DNA of 5,021 nt, taken from contig JACCWU010000138.1 of NCBI GenBank assembly GCA_013697465.1, positions 1 to 5,021 of the forward strand, written 5' to 3'. Below, piece after piece: positions 1-5,021 of the stretch. Origin of the DNA: Actinomycetota bacterium. Lineage in GTDB: Bacteria; Actinomycetota; Thermoleophilia; Gaiellales; Gaiellaceae. The position numbers and the translations under genes are program-made. Within the stretch, counting starts at the first letter, position 1. Each line of letters opens with the position of its first letter. The notes under the pieces were generated by a model. The model worked only from the letters and a program-made list of their open reading frames with translations, had not been told where the DNA came from and ran no database searches.

Positions 1-406
1 CAGCGTCCTCATAGGCGTGCTCGTGCTCGTCAGCTCGTGGTCGATCCTTCGCGACTCGACGACGATCTTGCTCGAGGCCGCACCGAAGGGCATCGACACC
101 ACCGCGGTCGGTGAGAGGCTGGCCCGAGCGCCTGGCGTCGTCGAGGTGCACGACCTCCACATCTGGACGATCACCTCCGGCTTCCCCGCGCTCTCGGCGC
201 ACGTGCTCGTCGGACGTGGAGAGGACTGCCACGGGCGGCGGCGGCAGCTCGAGCGGCTGCTCGGCGAGGAGTTCGGGATCGAGCACACGACGCTCCAGGT
301 CGACCACGTCGGCGATCCCGGCGCGCGAGTCGAGCTAGGGCGCTTCAGCGTGAAACCGGTGTCCTCGTGGGGAGAAGCCTCGCCCGAGCGCGAGCCAGAG
401 GAATAA
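1..406 (+). CDS. Cation diffusion facilitator (CDF) transporter, CzcD/ZitB-like, C-terminal part only
   Basis: This is the 3' end of a CDF family divalent-metal/proton antiporter of the inner membrane, probably exporting zinc or a similar ion. The gene enters from the left edge; the first full codon is at 2 and 134 residues plus a TAA stop are visible. The first ~16 visible residues are hydrophobic and fit the end of the sixth membrane helix. The rest is the cytoplasmic C-terminal domain typical of CzcD-type CDFs: a helix around visible residues 17-27 (RDSTTILLEAAPKGID), then APGVVEVHDLHIWTITSG (43-60) with the conserved HDLHIW, then a strand, a helix and a GIEHTTLQVDH strand (about 91-101). 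This domain forms the dimer interface and usually binds extra metal. The tail after ~105 is not conserved as far as I can tell. The membrane metal site lies outside the window, so ion specificity cannot be read. The next gene starts 17 bp later on the same strand and is also a CDF, which suggests one metal-efflux operon. The GTG at 17 lies inside the last helix and is not a real start. Confidence 0.9.
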   Translation, partial: SVLIGVLVLVSSWSILRDSTTILLEAAPKGIDTTAVGERLARAPGVVEVHDLHIWTITSGFPALSAHVLVGRGEDCHGRRRQLERLLGEEFGIEHTTLQVDHVGDPGARVELGRFSVKPVSSWGEASPEREPEE

Positions 407-409
407 GCC

Positions 410-418
410 GGAAGCAGG
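410..418 (+). promoter_or_regulatory. Ribosome binding site of the second CDF gene
   Basis: A purine-rich GGAAG (410-414) followed by AGG (416-418) lies 9 and 5 nt upstream of the ATG at 424. This is the clearest Shine-Dalgarno-like site in the window. It supports ATG 424 over an in-frame GTG at 367, which would add 19 Arg-rich residues and overlap the upstream gene by 40 bp. Confidence 0.55.
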
Positions 419-423
419 TGCAT

Positions 424-1131
424 ATGCACGACGAACACGACGATCACGGCCACCACCAGGGCGAGCGGCATGCAAAGGGTCATCGCGACGGTGAGCCGGG
501 GCACTCGCATGGGCTGGTCGACCGCTCGATCGTCCGCTCGCGCGCCGGACTACGCGCTGTGATGCTCAGCCTCGGCATTCTCGGGGTGACGGCCTTAGTG
601 CAGGCGGCCATCTTCGTCCTTACGGGATCTGTCGCGCTCCTCGCCGACCTGATCCACAACATCGGCGATGCGGCTACGGCGATTCCCGTCGGGGTCGCCT
701 TCCTGCTCCGCTCGTTTCGCGCCGAGAAGATCGCCGGCCTCTTCGTGGTCCTTGCGATCTTCGTCTCGGCATGCGTCGCCCTCTACGCGACCATCCTTCG
801 CTTCATCGATCCGCAACCGCTGTCTCATCTGGGCGTGCTGGCTGCGGCCGGCATGATCGGGTTCGTCGGGAACGAGATCGCGGCGCAGGTTCGCCTTCGC
901 GCAGGCAGGAGGCTCTCGAGCCCGGCGCTGATCGCCGACGGCAACCACGCCCGCGTCGACGGCTACGTCTCGCTCGGAGTCGTAATCAGCGCATTCGGTG
1001 TCGCGCTCGGCTTCGAGCTCGCCGACCCGATCGTCGGTCTCGCTATCACGCTCGTCATCCTCAAGATCACGTGGGACTCATGGCGGACTGTGAGGGACAC
1101 CGAGCCGGGCGCGCCCGCCCATGAGCACTAG
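424..1131 (+). CDS. Small CDF family cation transporter with His-rich N-terminus and no C-terminal domain
   Basis: This 235-residue protein is a CDF-type metal/proton antiporter of the inner membrane. Residues 1-30 contain nine histidines (MHDEHDDHGHH and more), a likely cytosolic metal-collecting tail. About six hydrophobic segments follow (roughly 45-67, 70-95, 103-125, 135-156, 180-197, 199-216). The membrane metal site is readable: H78-x3-D82 in helix 2 (LADLIHNIGDA) and H175-x3-D179 in helix 5 (ADGNHARVDGY). This HD/HD arrangement is the one linked to zinc transport in the family. The protein ends ~19 residues after helix 6 (tail APAHEH), so the usual ~80-residue cytoplasmic dimerisation domain is absent. 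The helix 2-3 loop is also short: FLLRSFRAEKIAGL stands where relatives I recall carry a longer loop with a YGxGRAE-type motif. ATG 424 is chosen for its binding site and for putting the His-rich stretch at the N-terminus. The gene follows a full-type CDF by 17 bp, so the two are probably co-transcribed. Zinc as substrate is inferred from the site residues and context. Confidence 0.88.
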   Translation: MHDEHDDHGHHQGERHAKGHRDGEPGHSHGLVDRSIVRSRAGLRAVMLSLGILGVTALVQAAIFVLTGSVALLADLIHNIGDAATAIPVGVAFLLRSFRAEKIAGLFVVLAIFVSACVALYATILRFIDPQPLSHLGVLAAAGMIGFVGNEIAAQVRLRAGRRLSSPALIADGNHARVDGYVSLGVVISAFGVALGFELADPIVGLAITLVILKITWDSWRTVRDTEPGAPAHEH

Positions 1132-2801
1132 AGAAAGATCTCAGCTCCGGCTGTCCCCGCGCGCGTGTGCCGAGCTGTCACTCCAACTCGCGACCCCGCG
1201 GCTGCCTCGACGACCCATTCGATCTTGACGAGGTCGTTCGTCGAATGGTCGACGTTCCACCACAGGACGGAGCGGTGCTCGACACGGCCTTCGAGCTGAC
1301 CGGCTTCCTCGCGCTCCTTGCCCGTCACGATTCGTGTGCCTTCGGGAAGCTCGAGCTCGACCTCGATCGGGCGGACGGCTTTCCGGTCGAGCGCCTTCTG
1401 CGTGACGTGTGTCGGAAGCCAGCCTGAGTTCTCGAGCACGAGGCTCAGACGGTGTACGCCCTCGCCGACGGCGGTCGACTCGAACGAGCGAACCTCGAGC
1501 CGGGGCGAGGCGAGCGCGAGGAAGAGCGCGAAGTCCGCGTGCGGCGCGACTTCCTGCTCGAGCCTCGAGAACGGCGCGTTGAACCAGAAGTAGACGAGGT
1601 CCCAGCCGCCGAGCTCGACCGGCCCGAGCTGCGGATGCTCGAAGGGGTACCAATCCACGTACCCCTCGCCCAGCTCGTCCGCGAGCCGGAGAAGCTTGAG
1701 GTCGTCCTCCGGGTCGTGGTCGCGTATCCAGTCGATGAAGTGGTAGTCCTCGATCCCGGCGGCTCTCTGCGGGCTCCAGAACTCGGTCACCCAGGCGTAG
1801 ACCCCCAGAAAGTCGTAGACCCAGTCGACGTCGCCGCCCTTGATCACCTTCTTCGGCTCGTACTTGAAGTCGTGAAAGATCGAGATCGCCGGGTACCCGG
1901 TCAACCGGGTCGCCTCCTCGCCCATGAGCGTGAAGGCGCGGAGATCCGAGGTGGGAAAGTCGTCGTCAGGGCGACCCGAGTAGGGCCGCAGGTGGACACC
2001 GGAGAACGTGTGGTAGCCGATGTAGTTCGTGATGTTGGGCCGGTCGACGATCGCCTGGATGAGCGCGCGCGTCTCGGGCTCGGATCCCGGATAGGGGCCG
2101 GCGCCGAGCTGCTCGTCCTCGGGCGCCCACTCGGCGGGCCAGTTCCGGTTCAGGTCGAGGCCTTCGAACGGAGGCGCGACCTTGACCGTCACGCCGTCCC
2201 AGTTCCGGATCGTCCCCTCGGGAAAGACGCGGAAGAACTCTCCCTCGACGTCGTCCGGGCGGCGTGCGACGAGGAGCTTGGCGTCGTCGGTGTGGGCTTT
2301 CCAGGGGCCGTTCGGATCGCGCACTCGCATCTGGAGGACGCGCCCGTCTCCGTCGATGTCCTCCCGATGGAGCCCGTCCTCGGGCTCCTCGCGCGGGTAC
2401 GGACGAACGCTCGAGCGCCGGAAGCGACCGTCCGAGAGCCCGGCCTCGGCCCCGTCCGGATTCACGCGAGGAACGACGTAAAAGGCACGAGTGTCGAGCG
2501 CATGGGTGACGCGCTCGTCGTCTCCGTATGCGTGCAGAAGGCGATCCAGGAGGGTCAGCGCCGCGGTCGTCCCAGTGAACTCCATCGCGTGGATCTGGGC
2601 GTGCACGAACACCGCCGGCTTCTCCTTGGCCGCGCCGGTCGCGAGGTTCGTGACGGTGACGAGCGGAATCTCGCGGCCCTCGTACGACTTCCCGATGCTC
2701 TCGACCTCGCAGAGGCCGGGAAACTCGGTTACCCACGCGGCGAGCGTCTCCTGCAGGTCGGCGTAGGTGTAGAAGCGATCGAAGCGGACTTGCGTCGCCA
2801 C
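1128..2801 (-). CDS. M14 family zinc carboxypeptidase (metallopeptidase), cytosolic
   Basis: This 557-residue protein is a zinc-dependent M14 (carboxypeptidase A superfamily) peptidase, expected to remove residues from the C-terminus of peptides. Zinc ligands are visible as H71-x2-E74 (HAMEFTG) and H264 (GYHTFSG). N218-R219 in LDLNRNW match the substrate-carboxylate Asn-Arg pair, and E340 in WVTEFWS matches the catalytic Glu. VNPDGAEAG (113-121) is also typical. Residues 148-158 (DIDGDGRVLQM) look like a DxDxDG calcium loop, a feature I associate with a bacterial M14 subgroup. The catalytic domain covers about 8-380. Residues ~420-557 look strand-rich and may form a beta-sandwich domain. The N-terminus (MATQVRFDRFYTYADLQ) has no signal peptide or membrane helix, so the enzyme is probably cytosolic. 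It starts with GTG (2801-2799), preceded by AGGG at an 8-nt spacing. Its stop overlaps the stop of the convergent transporter gene, and it diverges from a kynureninase-like gene across 31 bp. The family call is firm; substrate and residue preference cannot be told. Confidence 0.9.
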   Translation of the reverse strand: MATQVRFDRFYTYADLQETLAAWVTEFPGLCEVESIGKSYEGREIPLVTVTNLATGAAKEKPAVFVHAQIHAMEFTGTTAALTLLDRLLHAYGDDERVTHALDTRAFYVVPRVNPDGAEAGLSDGRFRRSSVRPYPREEPEDGLHREDIDGDGRVLQMRVRDPNGPWKAHTDDAKLLVARRPDDVEGEFFRVFPEGTIRNWDGVTVKVAPPFEGLDLNRNWPAEWAPEDEQLGAGPYPGSEPETRALIQAIVDRPNITNYIGYHTFSGVHLRPYSGRPDDDFPTSDLRAFTLMGEEATRLTGYPAISIFHDFKYEPKKVIKGGDVDWVYDFLGVYAWVTEFWSPQRAAGIEDYHFIDWIRDHDPEDDLKLLRLADELGEGYVDWYPFEHPQLGPVELGGWDLVYFWFNAPFSRLEQEVAPHADFALFLALASPRLEVRSFESTAVGEGVHRLSLVLENSGWLPTHVTQKALDRKAVRPIEVELELPEGTRIVTGKEREEAGQLEGRVEHRSVLWWNVDHSTNDLVKIEWVVEAAAGSRVGVTARHTRAGTAGAEIFL

Positions 2802-2808
2802 GGGCGCG

Positions 2809-2814
2809 ACCCTA
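2809..2814 (-). promoter_or_regulatory. Possible -10 box (TAGGGT) of the M14 peptidase gene
   Basis: On the minus strand the hexamer TAGGGT fits the minimal TAnnnT -10 pattern and ends 7 nt before the GTG start at 2801. That spacing would place transcription start at or next to the start codon, giving a leaderless mRNA. No convincing -35 is visible. The same bases contain AGGG at 8 nt from the start, so they could instead act as a Shine-Dalgarno site on a longer transcript. The two readings exclude each other. Confidence 0.25.
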
Positions 2815-2820
2815 GTCGAT

Positions 2821-2826
2821 TACCCT
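2821..2826 (+). promoter_or_regulatory. Possible -10 box (TACCCT) of the kynureninase-like gene, leaderless type
   Basis: TACCCT fits TAnnnT and ends 6 nt before the GTG at 2833, so a transcript would begin at the start codon. There is no Shine-Dalgarno sequence ahead of this GTG (TCGGCCG precedes it), which favours leaderless translation. The -35 position would fall around 2798-2803, inside the first codon of the divergent gene, and does not match a consensus. TACCCT is a weak match to TATAAT beyond the fixed T, A and T. Confidence 0.3.
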
Positions 2827-2832
2827 CGGCCG

Positions 2833-3990
2833 GTGCGCGAGCTTGCCGACTACCGCTCCGAGTTCCCGATTCTCGCGGAGACGACGTACCTCGTGAACCA
2901 CTCGCTCGGGGCGATGCCGCGCAAGGCGGCGGAGCGCCTGGCCGAGTTCTCGCGCATGTGGGCCGAGCGCGGAATCCGCTCGTGGGCCGAGGGTTGGTGG
3001 GAGACGCCCTGGCGCGTCGGCGACCAGATCGGCCGGATCGTCGGCGCCCCACCCGGCTCGACCGTGATGCACCAGAACGTGGCCATCGCGGAGGCGGTCG
3101 TGCTCTCCTGTTTCCGCCCGTTCGATCCCGGGCGAAACCGCGTCGTCTACGAGCGGGAGAACTTTCCCTCGGTTCGCTATCTCTATCAGGCGCAGCCGGA
3201 GCTCGAGGTCGTGGTCTGCGAGGAGCCGGGCGAGATCGCGGCGCGAATCGACGAGCGCACGCTCCTCGTCCCGATCAGCCATGTCCTGTACAAGGCCGGC
3301 GAGATCCAGGACGTCGAGCCGATCGTCCGTCGCGCCTACGAGGTCGGAGCCCATGTCGTCCTCGACTGCTACCAGTCGGCGGGGATCGTCCCGCTCGACG
3401 TGACCGCCCTCGGGGTCGACTTCGCGGTCGGCGGCTCCGTCAAGTGGCTCTGCGGCGGGCCCGGGAACGGTTGGTTATACGTCCGTCCGGACCTGTCCGA
3501 GACGCTGACCCCGACCTACACAGGGTGGCAGGCGCATGCGCGCCCCTTCGCCTTCGAGGAGGAGATGGAGTACGCGAGCGGCGCCGCACGCTTTCTCACA
3601 GGGACCCCGAACGTCCCCGCACACTACGCGGGGACGGCGGGGTACGACCTCATCGAGGAGATCGGGGTCGAGCGGATTCGCGAGAGCTCGCTCCGCCAGA
3701 CGCAGCTCGTGATCGACCTTGCGGATGCCGCGGGCTTCGAGATCGTGAGCCCGCGAGACCCTGCCCGTCGCGGCGGCACGGTGACGATCCGCGTCCCCGA
3801 GTTTCCGGCCGTGCACGCGGAGCTCGAGGCGCGCGGCATCCTCTGCGACTTCCGCCCGGATGCGGGCATTCGCTTGGGTCCGCACTTCTTCTCGACCGAC
3901 GACGAGCTGAGATTCGCCGTCGAGCAGATCGGCGACATCCTCGAGACCGGTGCGCACGCACGCCATATCGGTGCCGTGGCGCTGCACTAG
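2833..3990 (+). CDS. Kynureninase-like, class V aminotransferase-fold PLP enzyme
   Basis: This 385-residue protein belongs to the fold-type I PLP enzymes, class V group, and looks most like kynureninase, which cleaves kynurenine to anthranilate and alanine in tryptophan degradation. Landmarks in order: VNHSLGAMP (21-29), equivalent to the N-terminal NSLG element of kynureninases; MHQNVA (79-84) in the cofactor phosphate region; PISHVLYKAG (147-156), close to the SHVxYxxG stretch; LDCYQSAG (177-184), where D178 should bind the PLP ring nitrogen; GGSVKWLCGGPG (200-211), where K204 is the expected Schiff-base lysine; a GWQAHARPF segment and RFLTGTPNVPA, matching the GWxGH...PF and RFLxGTP blocks; and a C-terminal GILCDFRPDAGIRLGP. 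It is slightly shorter than usual kynureninases (~400-420). GTG 2833 is chosen because the following residues (YRSEFPILAETTYL) already match the family start. No other tryptophan-degradation gene is in the window, so the true substrate is open; another beta-lyase or desulfurase-type activity is possible. It diverges from the peptidase gene and precedes the GAF gene by 39 bp. Confidence 0.8.
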   Translation: MRELADYRSEFPILAETTYLVNHSLGAMPRKAAERLAEFSRMWAERGIRSWAEGWWETPWRVGDQIGRIVGAPPGSTVMHQNVAIAEAVVLSCFRPFDPGRNRVVYERENFPSVRYLYQAQPELEVVVCEEPGEIAARIDERTLLVPISHVLYKAGEIQDVEPIVRRAYEVGAHVVLDCYQSAGIVPLDVTALGVDFAVGGSVKWLCGGPGNGWLYVRPDLSETLTPTYTGWQAHARPFAFEEEMEYASGAARFLTGTPNVPAHYAGTAGYDLIEEIGVERIRESSLRQTQLVIDLADAAGFEIVSPRDPARRGGTVTIRVPEFPAVHAELEARGILCDFRPDAGIRLGPHFFSTDDELRFAVEQIGDILETGAHARHIGAVALH

Positions 3991-3991
3991 C

Positions 3992-4021
3992 TGGACTCCG
4001 CTGCACCTGGCGCCATACGAT
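3992..4021 (+). promoter_or_regulatory. Possible promoter of the GAF protein gene (TGGACT-18-TACGAT)
   Basis: TGGACT (3992-3997, 4 of 6 matches to TTGACA) and TACGAT (4016-4021, 4 of 6 matches to TATAAT) are separated by 18 bp. The -10 box ends 8 nt before the ATG at 4030, so the start point would be at or near the ATG. There is no Shine-Dalgarno site between them. A perfect 8-bp palindrome, TGGCGCCA (4008-4015), sits directly against the -10 box and could be an operator half or chance. If real, this lets the GAF gene be transcribed apart from the kynureninase-like gene. Confidence 0.35.
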
Positions 4022-4029
4022 CCGTTCGA

Positions 4030-5021
4030 ATGGCCCTGCAAACAGGCGAGAAGACGCTCCACCAAATCGTCTCGACGGTCGCTTCGTCGCTCGAGCTGAC
4101 GGAGGTGCTGAAGGCCGTCGTTCGCCTCATGTCGGAGGCGAGCGGCGTCCACGCGTGCTTCGCGTACGTCGTCTCCGAAGACGGCGAGCGACTCGTGCTG
4201 CGCGCGGCGTCGCCGCCGTACGCGCGACAAGCGGGCAAGGTCGTGTTGGAGCGCGGGGAGGGCTTGGCGTGGTGGGCGGCAGAGCGCGGCGAGCCGGCGT
4301 TCATCCGCGACAACGCTCTCGCCGATCCGCGCACGAAGTACTTCGCGGAGCTCGAGGAGGAGAAGTTCCAGTCGCTGCTTGCGCTTCCAGTCATCGGGCG
4401 CTCTGGTGAGGCGATCGGCGTCATCACCGCCCACACCGAGGCGCCGCGCGAGTTCTCTGACGACGAGGTGGATTTCCTCGTGACCTCGGCCTCGCTCGTC
4501 GCGGGCGCGATCGAGAACGCGCGCCTGTACGAGGAGGCGCGGGCCCGCGTGTCGGAGCTCGAGCAGCTCACGGAGCTCGCGGAGGCGATCGCTCGCGCCG
4601 ATGCGCTCGAGCCACTACTCGACGCGGTAACCGCCGGTGCCCGCTCGCTGCTCGGCGCGCGCGCGTGTCATGTGTACCTGCTCGATTCGGGCAGCGAGGA
4701 GCTCGAGCGGCGGGCGAGCGACCCGGAGGCCGGAAATGCGAGACCGAGGCTAGGCCTGGCGGAGCTGGGGCCAGAGCTTGCTCGTGGCGGGCGGAGCACG
4801 CGGCTCGCCATCCCGCTCGTCGCGAACGGCGAGCTCATAGGCCTGCTCGTGGCCGAGGGGAGCCCGCGGGTCGATCTCGGCCGGGCGGTGGCGAGCCAGG
4901 TCGCGGTCGGGATCAAGAAGGTCCAGGTCATCGAGCAGCTCACAGAGAAGAACCTCATCAAGGACTTCTTCGAGGAGCTGGCCGGCGGCCGACCACGGAG
5001 CGAGCTCGAAGGGAGGGCGAC
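4030..5021 (+). CDS. Tandem GAF-domain protein, probable PucR/CdaR-type transcriptional regulator, N-terminal part
   Basis: The gene runs off the right edge; 330 full codons are open from ATG 4030 with no stop. GAF domain 1 covers about residues 10-165: LTEVLKAVVRLMSEASG (helix), AYVVSEDGERLVLRAA, GEGLAWWAAERGEPAFIRDN, then QSLLALPVIGRSGEAIGVITAHT and a helix ending AGAIENARLYEEA. A helical linker (165-190) leads to a second, shorter GAF-like domain (about 190-297), with ARACHVYLLDSGSEELERRA and TRLAIPLVANGELIGLLVAEG visible; its middle part is reduced. GAF domains bind small molecules or mediate dimerisation. The last residues (QLTEKNLIKDFFEELAGG, 303-320) resemble the segment that precedes the PucR/CdaR helix-turn-helix in GAF-containing regulators, so a DNA-binding C-terminus is expected beyond the edge. 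A histidine kinase or another GAF-fused output cannot be excluded. There is no signal peptide, so it should be cytosolic. It follows the kynureninase-like gene by 39 bp and has a possible promoter of its own. The GAF call is firm; the regulator type is inference. Confidence 0.82.
   Translation, partial: MALQTGEKTLHQIVSTVASSLELTEVLKAVVRLMSEASGVHACFAYVVSEDGERLVLRAASPPYARQAGKVVLERGEGLAWWAAERGEPAFIRDNALADPRTKYFAELEEEKFQSLLALPVIGRSGEAIGVITAHTEAPREFSDDEVDFLVTSASLVAGAIENARLYEEARARVSELEQLTELAEAIARADALEPLLDAVTAGARSLLGARACHVYLLDSGSEELERRASDPEAGNARPRLGLAELGPELARGGRSTRLAIPLVANGELIGLLVAEGSPRVDLGRAVASQVAVGIKKVQVIEQLTEKNLIKDFFEELAGGRPRSELEGRA

Noticed and set aside
367..423. GTG at 367 as an earlier start for the second CDF gene.
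   Set aside because: It would overlap the upstream gene by 40 bp and add an Arg-rich stretch. ATG 424 has a better binding site and opens directly with the His-rich tail.
1123..1147. Small interrupted hairpin at the convergent stops (GAGC/GCTC outside, GAGA/TCTC inside) as a bidirectional terminator.
   Set aside because: The stems are only 4 + 4 bp with an uneven internal loop, and there is no T-tract on either strand.
3981..4006. Direct repeat GCTGCAC at 3981-3987 and 4000-4006.
   Set aside because: Seven bases only, one copy lies in the coding end of the PLP gene, and there is no further copy or mobile-element structure nearby.
3977..4015. Inverted repeat TGGCGC (3977-3982) / GCGCCA (4010-4015) as a terminator after the PLP enzyme gene.
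   Set aside because: Six base pairs around a 27-nt loop, no T-tract, and such short GC repeats are common by chance at this base composition.
1452..4409. A nearly 3-kb open frame on the plus strand (985 codons) running antisense to the peptidase and then through the PLP enzyme and into the GAF gene.
   Set aside because: Its product is dominated by Arg, Ala, Gly, Pro and Asp with no recognisable domain. It crosses three genes with clear family motifs in other frames. Long stop-free antisense frames are expected in GC-rich DNA because stop codons are AT-rich.
3475..4434. A 319-codon minus-strand open frame spanning the end of the PLP enzyme and the start of the GAF gene.
   Set aside because: It overlaps two well-supported genes on the opposite strand, shows no domain, and its composition (Arg, Leu, Asp, Ala) is that of an antisense shadow.
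1..5021. Search for mobile elements, CRISPR arrays, tRNA genes, riboswitches, and defence or toxin genes.
   Set aside because: No repeat arrays, terminal inverted repeats, transposase or integrase motifs, tRNA-like folds or defence-type domains were seen. Nearly all of the sequence is taken up by five ordinary protein genes.

Overview
The window is 5 kb of high-GC DNA, packed with genes and read from both strands. Its codon third positions are strongly G/C, three of the five genes start with or can start with GTG, and strong Shine-Dalgarno sites are scarce. The protein types (a C-terminally short CDF transporter, a cytosolic M14 peptidase, a GAF protein with a PucR-like tail) suggest a GC-rich actinobacterial-type soil or environmental lineage, possibly Thermoleophilia/Gaiellales. 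That taxonomic guess is inference from composition and gene types. I see no rRNA, tRNA, CRISPR array, IS element or phage gene.

Layout. (1) Positions 1-1131, plus strand: a two-gene metal-transport unit. It holds the 3' end of a cation diffusion facilitator (CDF) with its cytoplasmic C-terminal domain, then 17 bp later a second, small CDF with a His-rich N-terminus and no C-terminal domain. (2) Positions 1128-2801, minus strand: an M14-type zinc carboxypeptidase, convergent with the transporter genes; their stop codons overlap in one CTAG. (3) Positions 2802-2832: a 31-bp divergent intergenic gap. (4) Positions 2833-3990, plus strand: a kynureninase-like fold-type I PLP enzyme. (5) Positions 4030 to the window edge, plus strand: a tandem-GAF protein whose last visible residues resemble the linker before the PucR/CdaR-type helix-turn-helix domain.

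How they may work together. The two CDF genes very likely form one zinc or divalent-cation export operon. The peptidase and the kynureninase-like enzyme share one tiny divergent control region, so co-regulation is plausible. A peptide or amino-acid catabolic role with the GAF protein as regulator is conceivable but is only an inference. The most notable non-coding signal is that three genes (peptidase, PLP enzyme, GAF protein) each have a TAnnnT box ending 6-8 nt before the start codon, the spacing expected of leaderless promoters. I found no clear evidence of an undescribed multi-gene system; the rest is ordinary, densely packed chromosomal sequence.
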